A DNA stretch of 38,162 nt from DAOUBP01 sp034432655. GTDB taxonomy: Bacteria; Chloroflexota; Anaerolineae; CG2-30-64-16. Below the pieces are notes generated by a model that did not search any database, was not told the DNA's origin, and saw only the letters and a program-made list of their open reading frames with translations. A program made the position numbers and the translations under genes. Below are positions 9,607-16,734 of the stretch, piece by piece. Location of the stretch: positions 1 through 38,162 of the forward strand of contig DAOUBP010000122.1 in NCBI GenBank assembly GCA_034432655.1, in the 5' to 3' direction. Position 1 is the stretch's first letter. Each line of letters begins with the position of its first letter.

Positions 9607-9635
9607 TTGACAAGTTCCGGTTGCGTCATTAGAAT
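9607..9635 (+). promoter_or_regulatory. Strong sigma-70-like promoter for the tandem PII-like gene
   Basis: TTGACA (9607-9612), a 17-bp spacer and TAGAAT (9630-9635) give a near-consensus promoter reading toward the gene at 9725. The local sequence is much more AT-rich than its surroundings, as expected for a promoter. Confidence 0.75.
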
Positions 9636-9662
9636 AACAAATGATTTTCCAGAAGTCAAAAT

Positions 9663-9678
9663 GAAGAAATATTTCTTC
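9663..9678. promoter_or_regulatory. Perfect 16-bp palindrome, candidate RpiR operator
   Basis: GAAGAAATATTTCTTC is a perfect inverted repeat lying about 30 bp downstream of the -10 at 9630 and between the regulator gene and its divergent neighbour. RpiR-family operators are often AT-rich dyads with GAAA/TTTC arms, so a regulator site is plausible. This is an inference from position and symmetry. Confidence 0.5.
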
Positions 9679-9724
9679 GCACACCGCACAGAACAGCCTG
9701 ATACTCCGGTGGAGCTGAGACCTC

Positions 9725-10420
9725 ATGCAATTGCTGATCGCCATCGTCCAAAACGAAGATGCCGATCGCCTGACCGGGCGGCTCAATCGGGCCGGCATCC
9801 GGCTCACGCGATTGAAGACGCAGGGCGGCTTCCTGGCGCGCGATAACGTGACCTTGCTGGCCGGCCTGGAGGAGACGCAGATTGACGAAGTGCTGGCGAT
9901 CATCCGCCAGACGTGTCACACCCGCAAGCGCTACATCAACCCCCTGCCGGCCGGCACCGAACCCGCGCATTTGGCCCTGGCCGCACCGGCCATTCCCCTC
10001 GAAGTACTGGTGGGGGGAGCCACGGTTTTTGCCATCCCTGTCAAACGTTTTGCCCGGCTGGCAGGTCCCGCAACGCAACCCGCGGCCGCCACCGAACCCA
10101 TGGCCCTGTCCGACGAGAAGAAAGGAGACGGCATGAACCTGATACTGACGATCATTCAAAGCGAAGATGCCGATCCCGTCACACAGGCGCTCATCGCGGC
10201 CGGCTTTCGGGTCACCCGCATGTCCACGGCCGGGGGATTCCTGCGGCGGGGCAACGTTACCCTGCTCATCGGCGCGGAAGAAAAACGGGTGGACGAGCTG
10301 TTGCAGATCATCGAGCGCAACTGTCGCGTCCGGCCGCAACCCAGCTCTGTGGAAGCCGGGATGCCGACATACGGCGCCACGGTCTTTGTCCTGGAGGCGT
10401 CACGGTTTGTGCATCTGTGA
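9725..10420 (+). CDS. Tandem PII-like cyclic-di-AMP receptor protein (DarA/PstA type)
   Basis: A 231-residue protein made of two copies of a domain normally found alone (about 109 residues) as a homotrimeric c-di-AMP-binding PII-like protein. Copy one spans residues 1-105 (LIAIVQNEDADRLTGRL, then TRLKTQGGFLARDNVTLLAG) and copy two spans 137-231 (LILTIIQSEDADPVTQAL, then TRMSTAGGFLRRGNVTLLIG). Both keep the GGFLxxxNxTLLxG signature that lines the nucleotide pocket. A 30-residue Ala/Pro-rich linker joins them. An internal Shine-Dalgarno and ATG sit exactly at the start of copy two, so the second domain may also be made alone. A two-domain chain must assemble differently from the usual trimer. 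Confidence 0.85.
   Translation: MQLLIAIVQNEDADRLTGRLNRAGIRLTRLKTQGGFLARDNVTLLAGLEETQIDEVLAIIRQTCHTRKRYINPLPAGTEPAHLALAAPAIPLEVLVGGATVFAIPVKRFARLAGPATQPAAATEPMALSDEKKGDGMNLILTIIQSEDADPVTQALIAAGFRVTRMSTAGGFLRRGNVTLLIGAEEKRVDELLQIIERNCRVRPQPSSVEAGMPTYGATVFVLEASRFVHL
10121..10135 (+). promoter_or_regulatory. Internal ribosome-binding site and ATG for the second PII-like domain
   Basis: AAAGGAG (10121-10127) lies 5 nt before an in-frame ATG at 10133 that begins MNLILTIIQSEDAD, the exact N-terminus expected of a stand-alone DarA/PstA protein. This could give a 95-residue second product ending at 10420, or it could be a relic of two formerly separate genes fused by loss of a stop codon. Confidence 0.55.
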
Positions 10421-10446
10421 TCGCGAGGAGAACCTCGAATAAAGAA

Positions 10447-10487
10447 GGTTATTGCGGTGGGCGGCGAAGCCGTCCGCCGCAATAACC
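10447..10487. terminator. 41-bp hairpin, terminator or palindromic element
   Basis: GGTTATTGCGG (10447-10457) and CCGCAATAACC (10477-10487) are perfect 11-bp arms around a GGCGGCGAAGCCGTCC inner stem. It begins 26 bp after the stop of the PII-like gene and has no T-tract. It shares the TTGCGG/CCGCAA edge with the repeats at 31 and 16636. It could stop transcription or be a mobile palindrome. The remaining stretch to 10568 carries a small GCCTGG/CCAGGC stem and the RBS GGGGAGG. Confidence 0.6.
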
Positions 10488-10568
10488 CCCTTGCTATAGG
10501 CGCCATACAGGAGGCCTGGTTGCCGCACACACGGCCCAGGCTTCTGTGTTCATCCGGGGAGGAAACCG

Positions 10569-12203
10569 ATGAAAAAAGTGGCAGTAGCCGCAGCGTTGGG
10601 CGAATGCGTCCACGTGGCCGGCGTTTCCAACTTCCTGCGCCTGGCCGAAGAGGCGGGCTGGGAAACTGTTTTCCTCGGACCGGCTGTGCCCATCGAGAAG
10701 GTGTTGGAGGCGGCGCGCGAACATCAGGCCAGCCTGGTCGGGGTATCGTACCGGCTCACCCCTGAAACCGGCGAACGGCTGCTGGCCGAGTTCGCCGAAG
10801 CGGCCGATAGCCTGCACGCGGCGGGGGTGCGCTTTGCCTTCGGCGGCACGCCCCCGGTGGCGGCGCGCGCAGCGGCTTTTCCCGGCTTCTTTGACGCGAT
10901 CTTCGACGGTTCAGAAACGCCGGAGGATGTCCTGGCCTATCTGCGCGGCGCTCCCCGCGACCGCACCGAGGCAGACTATCCCCAACGGTTGATCGAGCGC
11001 ATCCGCTGGAAGGCGCCGTACCCGGTGTTGCGGCATCACTTCGGGTTGCCAACCATGGAAGACACCCTGGCAGGGATCGCCCAGATCGCCGAAGCGCGCG
11101 TCCTGGACGTCATCTCGCTGGGGACCGACCAGGACGCACAGGAAAACTTTTTTCACCCGGAACGCCAGGACCCGCGGCGCCGCGGGGCCGGGGGCGTCCC
11201 GGTGCGCAGCGCCGACGACTATCGCGCGCTGTACGCTGCCTCACGGCGCGGAAACTATCCGTTGATGCGCACCTATTCGGGCACCGACGACTTCATCCGC
11301 CTGGCCGAGCTGTTCGTCGAGACGATCAACATCGCCTGGTGCGCCATCCCGTTGTTCTGGTTCAACGCGATGGACGGCCGCGGCCCGTGGGACGTGGAGG
11401 GCTCGATTCGCGAGCACCAGGAGGTGATGCGCTGGTACGGCGACCGGGACATCCCAGTAGAGCTGAACGAGCCGCACCACTGGGGCATGCGCGATGCGCC
11501 CGATGTGGTGTTCGTGGTCAGCGCGTATCTCTCAGCCTACAACGCGCGCGCGTTCGGCGTGCGCGACTACATCGCTCAGCTTATGTTCAACAGCCCGCCC
11601 GGCCTGACCGATGCCATGGACCTGGCCAAGATGCTGGCCTGTCTGGAGATGGCGGAGTCGCTGACGGACGACTCGTTTCGCGTGTGGCGCCAGACCCGCG
11701 TCGGCCTGCTGAGCCATCCGCTGGACCCCGAGGCCGCGCGCGGACATCTGGCCGCGGCCACTTATCTGCAGATGGCGTTGAAGCCGCACATCGTGCACAT
11801 CGTCGGCCACACCGAAGCGCATCACGCAGCCACGGCCGAGGACGTGATCGTGGCCTGCCGCGTTGCCCGGCGGGCCATCGAGAACGCAGTGCGCGGCGCG
11901 CCCGATATGACCGCTGACCCGCGCGTCCAGGAGCGCAAGGCTGAGCTGATCGCGGAAGCCCAGGTGACGCTGGACGCCATCCGGTCGCTGGCCGGGCCGG
12001 CCGTCGCAGACCCCTTGACCGATCCAGCGGCCCTGGCACGCGCCGTGGCCCTGGGGGTGATGGACGCGCCGCAGCTAAAGAACAACCGCTTCGCCCGCGG
12101 CGAGGTCGTCACGCGCATTGACGGTCGCGGCGCGTGCGTGGCGGTTGATCCCAAGACCGGCCGCGCGCTTTCCGAACGTGAACGCCTGGCGCGGCTGCTC
12201 TGA
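10569..12203 (+). CDS. Cobalamin-binding-domain protein with mutase-like C-terminal domain
   Basis: A 544-residue protein. Residues 1-130 look like a Rossmann-type B12-binding domain: GECVHVAGVSNFLRLAEEAG, then ETVFLGPAVPIEKVL and LVGVSYRLTP. The cobalt-ligating His of the DxHxxG motif is present (His15, HVAG) but the usual Asp is Cys13. Residues 150-450 resemble a TIM-barrel catalytic domain of the glutamate-mutase MutE or aminomutase sort, which is only a weak impression. It would then be an adenosylcobalamin-dependent carbon-skeleton or amino mutase with both domains on one chain. The start has GGGGAGG about 7 nt upstream. The opine-dehydrogenase-like gene starts 13 bp after its stop, so the pair likely act on one amino-acid-derived substrate. 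Confidence 0.6.
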   Translation: MKKVAVAAALGECVHVAGVSNFLRLAEEAGWETVFLGPAVPIEKVLEAAREHQASLVGVSYRLTPETGERLLAEFAEAADSLHAAGVRFAFGGTPPVAARAAAFPGFFDAIFDGSETPEDVLAYLRGAPRDRTEADYPQRLIERIRWKAPYPVLRHHFGLPTMEDTLAGIAQIAEARVLDVISLGTDQDAQENFFHPERQDPRRRGAGGVPVRSADDYRALYAASRRGNYPLMRTYSGTDDFIRLAELFVETINIAWCAIPLFWFNAMDGRGPWDVEGSIREHQEVMRWYGDRDIPVELNEPHHWGMRDAPDVVFVVSAYLSAYNARAFGVRDYIAQLMFNSPPGLTDAMDLAKMLACLEMAESLTDDSFRVWRQTRVGLLSHPLDPEAARGHLAAATYLQMALKPHIVHIVGHTEAHHAATAEDVIVACRVARRAIENAVRGAPDMTADPRVQERKAELIAEAQVTLDAIRSLAGPAVADPLTDPAALARAVALGVMDAPQLKNNRFARGEVVTRIDGRGACVAVDPKTGRALSERERLARLL

Positions 12204-12216
12204 AAAGGAGGGGGTT

Positions 12217-13329
12217 ATGACCAATCACAAAACCCATTACACCGTCATCGGCGCCGGTCACGGCGGCAAAGCGATGGCCGCGCACCTGGCCCTGATGGGA
12301 TTTCCCACCGTGCTCTTCAACCGCACCTTTGACCGGATCGCGGCCATCGCCAAGCGCGGGGGCATCGAACTGGAAGGCCTCGAGTGTAGCGGGGGCAACT
12401 TCGGCCGCTTGGCCGGCGTGACTTCCGACTACAGCGAGGCGCTTGCCGGGGCAGAGATCATCATGGTGGTGACCCCGTCCTCGGCGCACCGCGATGTGGC
12501 GGCCGCCTGCGCACCCCACCTCAAGGACGGCCAGATCATTGTGCTGAACCCCGGACGCACCTGCGGCGCGATCGAGTTCGCCAAGGTGCTGCGCGATAAC
12601 CGTTGCCCGGCCGATGTCACAGTCGCCGAAGCAGGCACGTTCATCTATGCCAGCCGCTCCGACGGCCCGGCCCAGGCGCGCATCTTCCGCATCAAGGAGG
12701 CGGTGCCGCTGGCAGCGCTGCCGGCCACCCGCACCCAAGCTGTACTGGAGGCGCTGGCGCCTGCGTATCCGCAATTCATTGATGGCGGCAACGTGCTGAA
12801 GACCAGCCTGGACAACATGGGTGCCATCTTCCACCCCGCACTGACGCTGCTGAACGCAGGGTGGATCGAACGGACGCACGGCAGTTTCCAGTTTTACATT
12901 GACGGGGTGACCCCTTCGGTAGCCCACGTATTGGAAGCGCTGGATCGCGAACGGGTGACCGTCGCTGCGGCCCTGGGCATCCGGGCACAGACAGCCCTGG
13001 AATGGCTGCGCATGGCCTATGACGCGACCGGGGCTGATCTCAACGAGGCGATTCACAACCAGCCGGGCTATTACGGCATCCAGGCGCCGTCCACCCTCAA
13101 CCACCGTTACATCTTTGAAGATGTGCCGATGAGCCTGGTACCGATCGCTGCCCTGGGCCAACGTTACGGGGTATCGGTGCGCGGCATGGACGCGATCATC
13201 CGGCTGGCGTGCATCATCCACCGCACCGATTACTGGCGCCGGGGCCGCACGCTGGACAAGCTGGGGATCGAGGAGTTGAGCGTCAGCGAGCTGATGCGCT
13301 ACGTCGAGGAAGGAACGCTGACAACGTAA
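12217..13329 (+). CDS. NAD(P)-dependent octopine/nopaline dehydrogenase-family protein
   Basis: A 370-residue cytoplasmic oxidoreductase. The N-terminal Rossmann fold is clear (VIGAGHGGKAMAAHLALMG around residues 9-27, then VLFNRT). The C-terminal octopine-dehydrogenase domain is marked by GAIFHPALTLLNAGWIE, including the family's conserved His-Pro, and by the TDYWRRGRTLDKLG tail. Family members reductively join an amino acid and an alpha-keto acid, or reverse this reaction. The start has AAAGGAGGGGG just upstream and follows the B12-protein stop by 13 bp, which indicates an operon. The substrate is unknown; pairing with a B12 enzyme suggests a small amino-acid degradation path. Confidence 0.85.
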   Translation: MTNHKTHYTVIGAGHGGKAMAAHLALMGFPTVLFNRTFDRIAAIAKRGGIELEGLECSGGNFGRLAGVTSDYSEALAGAEIIMVVTPSSAHRDVAAACAPHLKDGQIIVLNPGRTCGAIEFAKVLRDNRCPADVTVAEAGTFIYASRSDGPAQARIFRIKEAVPLAALPATRTQAVLEALAPAYPQFIDGGNVLKTSLDNMGAIFHPALTLLNAGWIERTHGSFQFYIDGVTPSVAHVLEALDRERVTVAAALGIRAQTALEWLRMAYDATGADLNEAIHNQPGYYGIQAPSTLNHRYIFEDVPMSLVPIAALGQRYGVSVRGMDAIIRLACIIHRTDYWRRGRTLDKLGIEELSVSELMRYVEEGTLTT

Positions 13330-13330
13330 A

Positions 13331-13346
13331 GCGGAATTCATTCCGC
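13331..13346. terminator. Short palindrome between convergent genes
   Basis: GCGGAAT-TC-ATTCCGC has perfect 7-bp arms and sits between the converging opine-dehydrogenase-like gene and hemA. It could act as a factor-assisted terminator in both directions. There is no T-tract. Confidence 0.45.
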
Positions 13347-13368
13347 CCAGCGCAATGCGCGCCGCCCA

Positions 13369-14679
13369 TCATTGCAGCCCGAACAGCTCTTCTGCCACGC
13401 GGACGAGCTCGGACGGGGCGCGGCCGTTGCCCGGGGCCTTGAGGTGGACGATGGGGTCGTGCAGCAGCTTGTTGGCGATGGCGCGGGCCATGGCCGCGAT
13501 GGCTTCCTGCTGGCGGGGCGTCAGGTCGCCGAGCTTGCGCAACGTCTTTTCGACTTCCGCCTGGCAGATAGCGTCGGCGCGGGCGCGCAGCGCCTGGATC
13601 ACCGGCGCGCAGCAGCGGGCGGCCAACCAGGCGCGAAAGCCCGCCAGCTCCTCGGCCACGATCCCTTCGGCCGCCTGGCGCACAGCCACGGCCAGCGGAT
13701 GATTGGCCCGCACGATCGCCTCCAGGTCGTCAATGTCGGCCAGGCGCACGCCGGGGATGTCGGCGATGGCCGGATCGGCGTCGCGGGGGACGGCGAGGTC
13801 GGCAATCAGGAGATGGGGAGACCCGGAGAGGGGGAGACCCGGAGACCGACGCGCGGCCAGCGCACGTTCGACATCGGCGGCGTGGAGGACGAGGTGCGGC
13901 GCGCCGGTGGAGCAGACGACGATGTCGGCCGCGGCCAGGTTCTCGACCAGGGCGTCGAAGCGGACGGCGCGGCCGCCCAGGGCCGCGGCCAGCCGCTCGG
14001 CCCGGTCGAAGGTGCGGTTGGCCACCAGCACGCAGCGCAGTCCGGCGCGCACCAGCGCCTGCCCGGCGATGCTGCTCATCTTGCCCGCGCCGATCAGCAG
14101 CGCGGTGCGGTCGGCCAGCGAGCCGAACACTTCCTGCGCCATCTCGACCACGATGGTTCCTACCGAAAGGGCCAGCCGGCCGATGTCGGTCTCGCTGCGC
14201 ACCCGCTTGCCCGCCTGGGCCGCGAACCGGAACAGGGCGGAGAGCACCGGGCCGGTCGTCCCGGCCACGTGCGCGGCCTCGTAAGCGTCCTTCACCTGGC
14301 CCAGGATCTCGTTCTCGCCGACCACCAGCGAATCCAGCCCGGCCGCCACGCGCAGCAGATGGTGGGCCGCGTCCTCGCCGCAACGCGCATAGAGATAACC
14401 GCCCAACGCCTGCTCATCGAGGCCGCCCCGCGCCGCCAGGAAACGTCGCACTGTCCCCTCCGCGTCCCCCGCGGCCCAGGCGTAGACCTCGGTGCGGTTG
14501 CACGTGGAGAGGATGGCGACCTCCGGCGGATTTTCGTCACACCCGCACGCGTCGGCCGCCAGCAGGCCGCGCAGCTCCGTCAGCGCCGCGGCCAGCCGCT
14601 CTGGCCCGAACGCCAGCCGCTCCCGCACTTCGACGGGGGCGATGGTGTGGTTGAGGCCGAGGAGAAGAAGGTCAGTCAC
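13369..14679 (-). CDS. hemA: Glutamyl-tRNA reductase
   Basis: Reduces glutamyl-tRNA to glutamate-1-semialdehyde, the first committed step of tetrapyrrole synthesis and so of siroheme and heme. The product is 436 residues. Its N-terminal catalytic domain carries LLGLNHTIAPVEVRERLAF and the catalytic Cys near residue 60 in STCNRTEVYA. The tRNA/signature motif AAGLDSLVVGENEILGQVKD follows, then the NADPH-binding motif LLIGAGKMSS and a C-terminal dimerisation helix bundle. The GTG start at 14679 overlaps the dsrN stop (GTGA), so translation is coupled; the open frame continues upstream only through heptad repeats. It is the last gene of the operon and supplies precursors for the siroheme that DsrAB needs. 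Confidence 0.95.
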   Translation of the reverse strand: MTDLLLLGLNHTIAPVEVRERLAFGPERLAAALTELRGLLAADACGCDENPPEVAILSTCNRTEVYAWAAGDAEGTVRRFLAARGGLDEQALGGYLYARCGEDAAHHLLRVAAGLDSLVVGENEILGQVKDAYEAAHVAGTTGPVLSALFRFAAQAGKRVRSETDIGRLALSVGTIVVEMAQEVFGSLADRTALLIGAGKMSSIAGQALVRAGLRCVLVANRTFDRAERLAAALGGRAVRFDALVENLAAADIVVCSTGAPHLVLHAADVERALAARRSPGLPLSGSPHLLIADLAVPRDADPAIADIPGVRLADIDDLEAIVRANHPLAVAVRQAAEGIVAEELAGFRAWLAARCCAPVIQALRARADAICQAEVEKTLRKLGDLTPRQQEAIAAMARAIANKLLHDPIVHLKAPGNGRAPSELVRVAEELFGLQ

Positions 14680-16244
14680 GGGAGGCGTGCTCCGTGTTGC
14701 GTATTGCGTACTGCGTATTGCGTACTGCGTATTGCGTGTTGCGTCCTGCGGGCGGCGTGGATGAGCCCTTCGGCCCACGTTGGCGCGCCGGCCGCGTGCA
14801 GGTGGGTGTAGGAGGCCAGGACGTTGCGCCAGACCAGGCCGTCCCGGCCGCCGCCGATGCCGTTGCCGCGATTCAAACGATACGCCGTCGCCACCCCATC
14901 CCCTACGGAGTACGCACTACGCAATAGCGAGTTATGAAACTCGTGCCCCCGCAACACCGCGCCGACCGGGAAGAATGGGTTGTCGGCATCCACCACTGCC
15001 TCGACGTAGCCGTGCCCCTGCGGCCGGCCGGTCATCTCCACGTCGCAGGACAGCACGCCGGCCATCTCGGCCGACCGCTCGCCCCAGATAATGCGCCGCG
15101 CCAGGTACATCAGCCCGCCGCACTCGGCGTAGATCGGCAGCCCGGCCTCGGCCGCGGCCTTGACGCTGGCCCGCAACGAGACATTGGCCGACAGCTCTTC
15201 CATGAACATCTCCGGGAAGCCGCCGCCGATGTAGAGCGCGTGCGCGTCGGGCAGCGCCGCGTCCCGAAATGCGTCCACGAAGACCAGCTCGGCCCCGGCC
15301 GCCTCCAGCGCCTCCAGGTTCTCCGGGTAGTAGAAGGTGAAGGCGCGGTCGCGGAAGACGGCGAGGCGTACTGCGTACTGCGTATTGCGTATTGCGTATT
15401 GCGTATTGTGTGCCCCGTGCTCCAAACCGTATGGCACGGAAGACGGAAGACGGAATACGGAGTACGGAATACGGGGTACGGAATACGGAGTACGCAGTAA
15501 TCCCGCGCTGCGCGCAATCTCAAGAATCGCATCCAGGTCCAGATGCCGTTCTGCGGCGGCGCGGCAGGCAGCCAGGGCGGGGAGCAGGCCGGCGTCTTCC
15601 CCGCGGGGCACCAGCCCCAGGTGACGGTCGGGGATGCTGAGCGCCTCGTCGCGGGGCAGCGCGCCGAGCACGGGGATGCCGCAGTGTCCTTCGATGGCCC
15701 GGCGCAGCTTCTCCTCGTGCCGGCCGCGGGCTACGTTGTTCAGGATGACGCCCGCGATGGGCGTGCCCGGCTCGAAGGTCTGGCAGCCGTGGACGATGGC
15801 CGCGGCCGACCGCCCCATGCGCGCGGCGTTGACGACGAGTAGGATCGGCGCGGCCAGCGCGCGGGCCACCGCGGCCGTGCTGCCGAAGGAGTCATCATCC
15901 CCAGACGCACCAGGCACTTCCGAAGTGCCTGGCACGTAGGGTATCCCGTCGAACAGGCCGTGATTCCCCTCGATGATGCACATGTCCGCGCCGGCCGCGC
16001 CAGCCACGAACGCGGCGATCAGCCGCTCGTCGTCGCCGCAGAAGAAGGGGTCGAGCGAGCGGCAGGGCCGGCCGGCCGCCTCGCTCAGCCACGAGGGGTC
16101 AATGTAGTCGGGCCCCTTCTTGAACGGCTGCACGATCAGCCCGCGGGCCGCCAGCGCAGCGCACAGGCCCAGGGTCACGGTGGTCTTGCCGCTGCGCCCC
16201 TGCGGCGCAGCAATGACCAGACGGGGGATGGTCATCTCTTCCAT
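14676..16244 (-). CDS. dsrN: CbiA-family glutamine amidotransferase, probable siroheme amidase (DsrN-like)
   Basis: A 522-residue CobB/CbiA-type amidotransferase. The N-terminal ATPase domain has the P-loop APQGRSGKTTVTLG (residues 12-25) and KKGPDYIDPSWL; the C-terminal class I-like glutaminase has the nucleophile Cys in IYAECGGLMYL and a late His in SYTHLHA. Classical members amidate cobyrinate a- and c-carboxylates. Those encoded in dsr clusters (DsrN) are thought to amidate siroheme for sulfite reductase, and its place beside dsrE and hemA favours that role. Three stretches of heptad repeat sit in frame: a 40-residue linker between the two domains, a short one at 14905-14930 and the C-terminal tail. 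A palindrome also encodes VPGTSEVPGASG. The start overlaps the dsrE-family stop (TGATG). Confidence 0.85.
   Translation of the reverse strand: MEEMTIPRLVIAAPQGRSGKTTVTLGLCAALAARGLIVQPFKKGPDYIDPSWLSEAAGRPCRSLDPFFCGDDERLIAAFVAGAAGADMCIIEGNHGLFDGIPYVPGTSEVPGASGDDDSFGSTAAVARALAAPILLVVNAARMGRSAAAIVHGCQTFEPGTPIAGVILNNVARGRHEEKLRRAIEGHCGIPVLGALPRDEALSIPDRHLGLVPRGEDAGLLPALAACRAAAERHLDLDAILEIARSAGLLRTPYSVPRIPYSVFRLPSSVPYGLEHGAHNTQYAIRNTQYAVRLAVFRDRAFTFYYPENLEALEAAGAELVFVDAFRDAALPDAHALYIGGGFPEMFMEELSANVSLRASVKAAAEAGLPIYAECGGLMYLARRIIWGERSAEMAGVLSCDVEMTGRPQGHGYVEAVVDADNPFFPVGAVLRGHEFHNSLLRSAYSVGDGVATAYRLNRGNGIGGGRDGLVWRNVLASYTHLHAAGAPTWAEGLIHAARRTQHAIRSTQYAVRNTQHGARLP
14693..14750. repeat. Heptanucleotide repeat (CGTATTG/CGTACTG) in the dsrN 3' end
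   Basis: About eight consecutive 7-bp units with the pattern CGT(A/G)(T/C)TG. It forms the last coding codons of dsrN on the minus strand, giving a degenerate 7-residue peptide repeat (TQHAIRS, TQYAVRN), and lies directly before the hemA start. Confidence 0.9.
15367..15499. repeat. Heptad repeat block inside dsrN
   Basis: Two heptad arrays, 15367-15410 (CGTATTG type) and 15437-15499 (CGGAATA/CGGAGTA type), separated by 26 bp. Read on the minus strand they keep the dsrN frame and encode 7-residue peptide repeats (PYSVFRL, NTQYAIR). The block falls between the ATPase and glutaminase domains, where an insertion is least harmful. Confidence 0.85.
15910..15932. repeat. Palindromic element inside the dsrN coding sequence
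   Basis: CCAGGCACTTC and GAAGTGCCTGG form 11-bp arms separated by one base. It is the same motif as the hairpin at 32871-32900 (GTGCCTGGCACTT/AAGTGCCAGGCAC). On the minus strand it encodes VPGTSEVPGASG in the ATPase domain, consistent with insertion of a small repeat in frame. Confidence 0.7.
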
Positions 16245-16621
16245 CAGAAACTCAACACCAGGTCGGAGGCCAGCCCCTGCGTGATGAGGAAGGATGGCCC
16301 GACCAGGTTCTCGATCTCGTCAATCAGGTCGTCCGGCGTCATGTCGCAGAGCTGGAGCGCGGCGTCGCAGACGTAGAACGTCACGCCGGCCGCCAGCGTC
16401 TCGTCCACCCACTCGCGCATGGTGCGGCCGCCCTCCTTGGCGCGCACGGTCTCAATCAGGTCGCGCTTGAGCAGCAGCGGCGCTTGCAGCACGAAGCAGA
16501 TGCTCACCTGGTGGCCTTGGGCCGCGGCGTGCTGCGCGAACAGGAACGGGGCCGGGGTGCGCTGAGGCAGCTCCGGCCCGCAGGTGGCGACGATGAGGAC
16601 TTGCTTACCGGTAGAATGCAT
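16244..16621 (-). CDS. DsrE-family protein
   Basis: A 125-residue cytoplasmic protein with the DsrE/YchN alpha-beta fold. Visible features are a first strand KQVLIVATCGPE (Cys14), the helix FLFAQHAAAQGHQVSICFVLQA (split across two lines of the fold, Cys42), and the late FYVCDAALQLCDMTPDDLID motif (Cys85, Cys92) typical of the family. Some relatives carry persulfide on a conserved Cys; whether this one does is not known. It is not part of a dsrEFH set, since no F or H partner is present. It follows the HdrD-like gene after a palindromic element and overlaps the dsrN start by one base, so it belongs to the same operon. Confidence 0.8.
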   Translation of the reverse strand: MHSTGKQVLIVATCGPELPQRTPAPFLFAQHAAAQGHQVSICFVLQAPLLLKRDLIETVRAKEGGRTMREWVDETLAAGVTFYVCDAALQLCDMTPDDLIDEIENLVGPSFLITQGLASDLVLSF

Positions 16622-16635
16622 TCAGATACTTTCCT

Positions 16636-16708
16636 TTTGGATTGCGGCGCAGCAGCGCCGCTTTCCGATCGCCGCAAGTCAAAGCGGCGCGGAACGCCGC
16701 AATCCAAA
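16636..16708. repeat. Long palindromic element with 14-bp perfect arms
   Basis: TTTGGATTGCGGCG (16636-16649) pairs perfectly with CGCCGCAATCCAAA (16695-16708), and an inner pair GCGCCGCTTT/AAAGCGGCGC extends the stem. The same segment order appears in the 92-bp repeats at 31-296, so this is a dispersed repeat family. It sits in the only sizeable gap of the operon, between the HdrD-like and DsrE-family genes, and could attenuate transcription or protect the mRNA end. Confidence 0.85.
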
Positions 16709-16734
16709 GCGGCGGCGGACCCTTTTGAACTGAA

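Noticed and set aside
14680..14778. N-terminal extension of hemA
   Set aside because: The extra codons are heptad repeats. The GTGA overlap with dsrN and the family N-terminus LLLLGLNHT support the start at 14679.
14676..16244. Cobyrinate diamide synthase as part of a B12 pathway
   Set aside because: No other cobalamin genes are nearby and the operon is sulfur and siroheme related, so a DsrN-like role was preferred; the alternative stays possible.
16244..16621. dsrE of a dsrEFH sulfur-oxidation set
   Set aside because: No dsrF or dsrH partner is adjacent, and dsrD is present, so the single DsrE-family protein is not evidence of sulfur oxidation.
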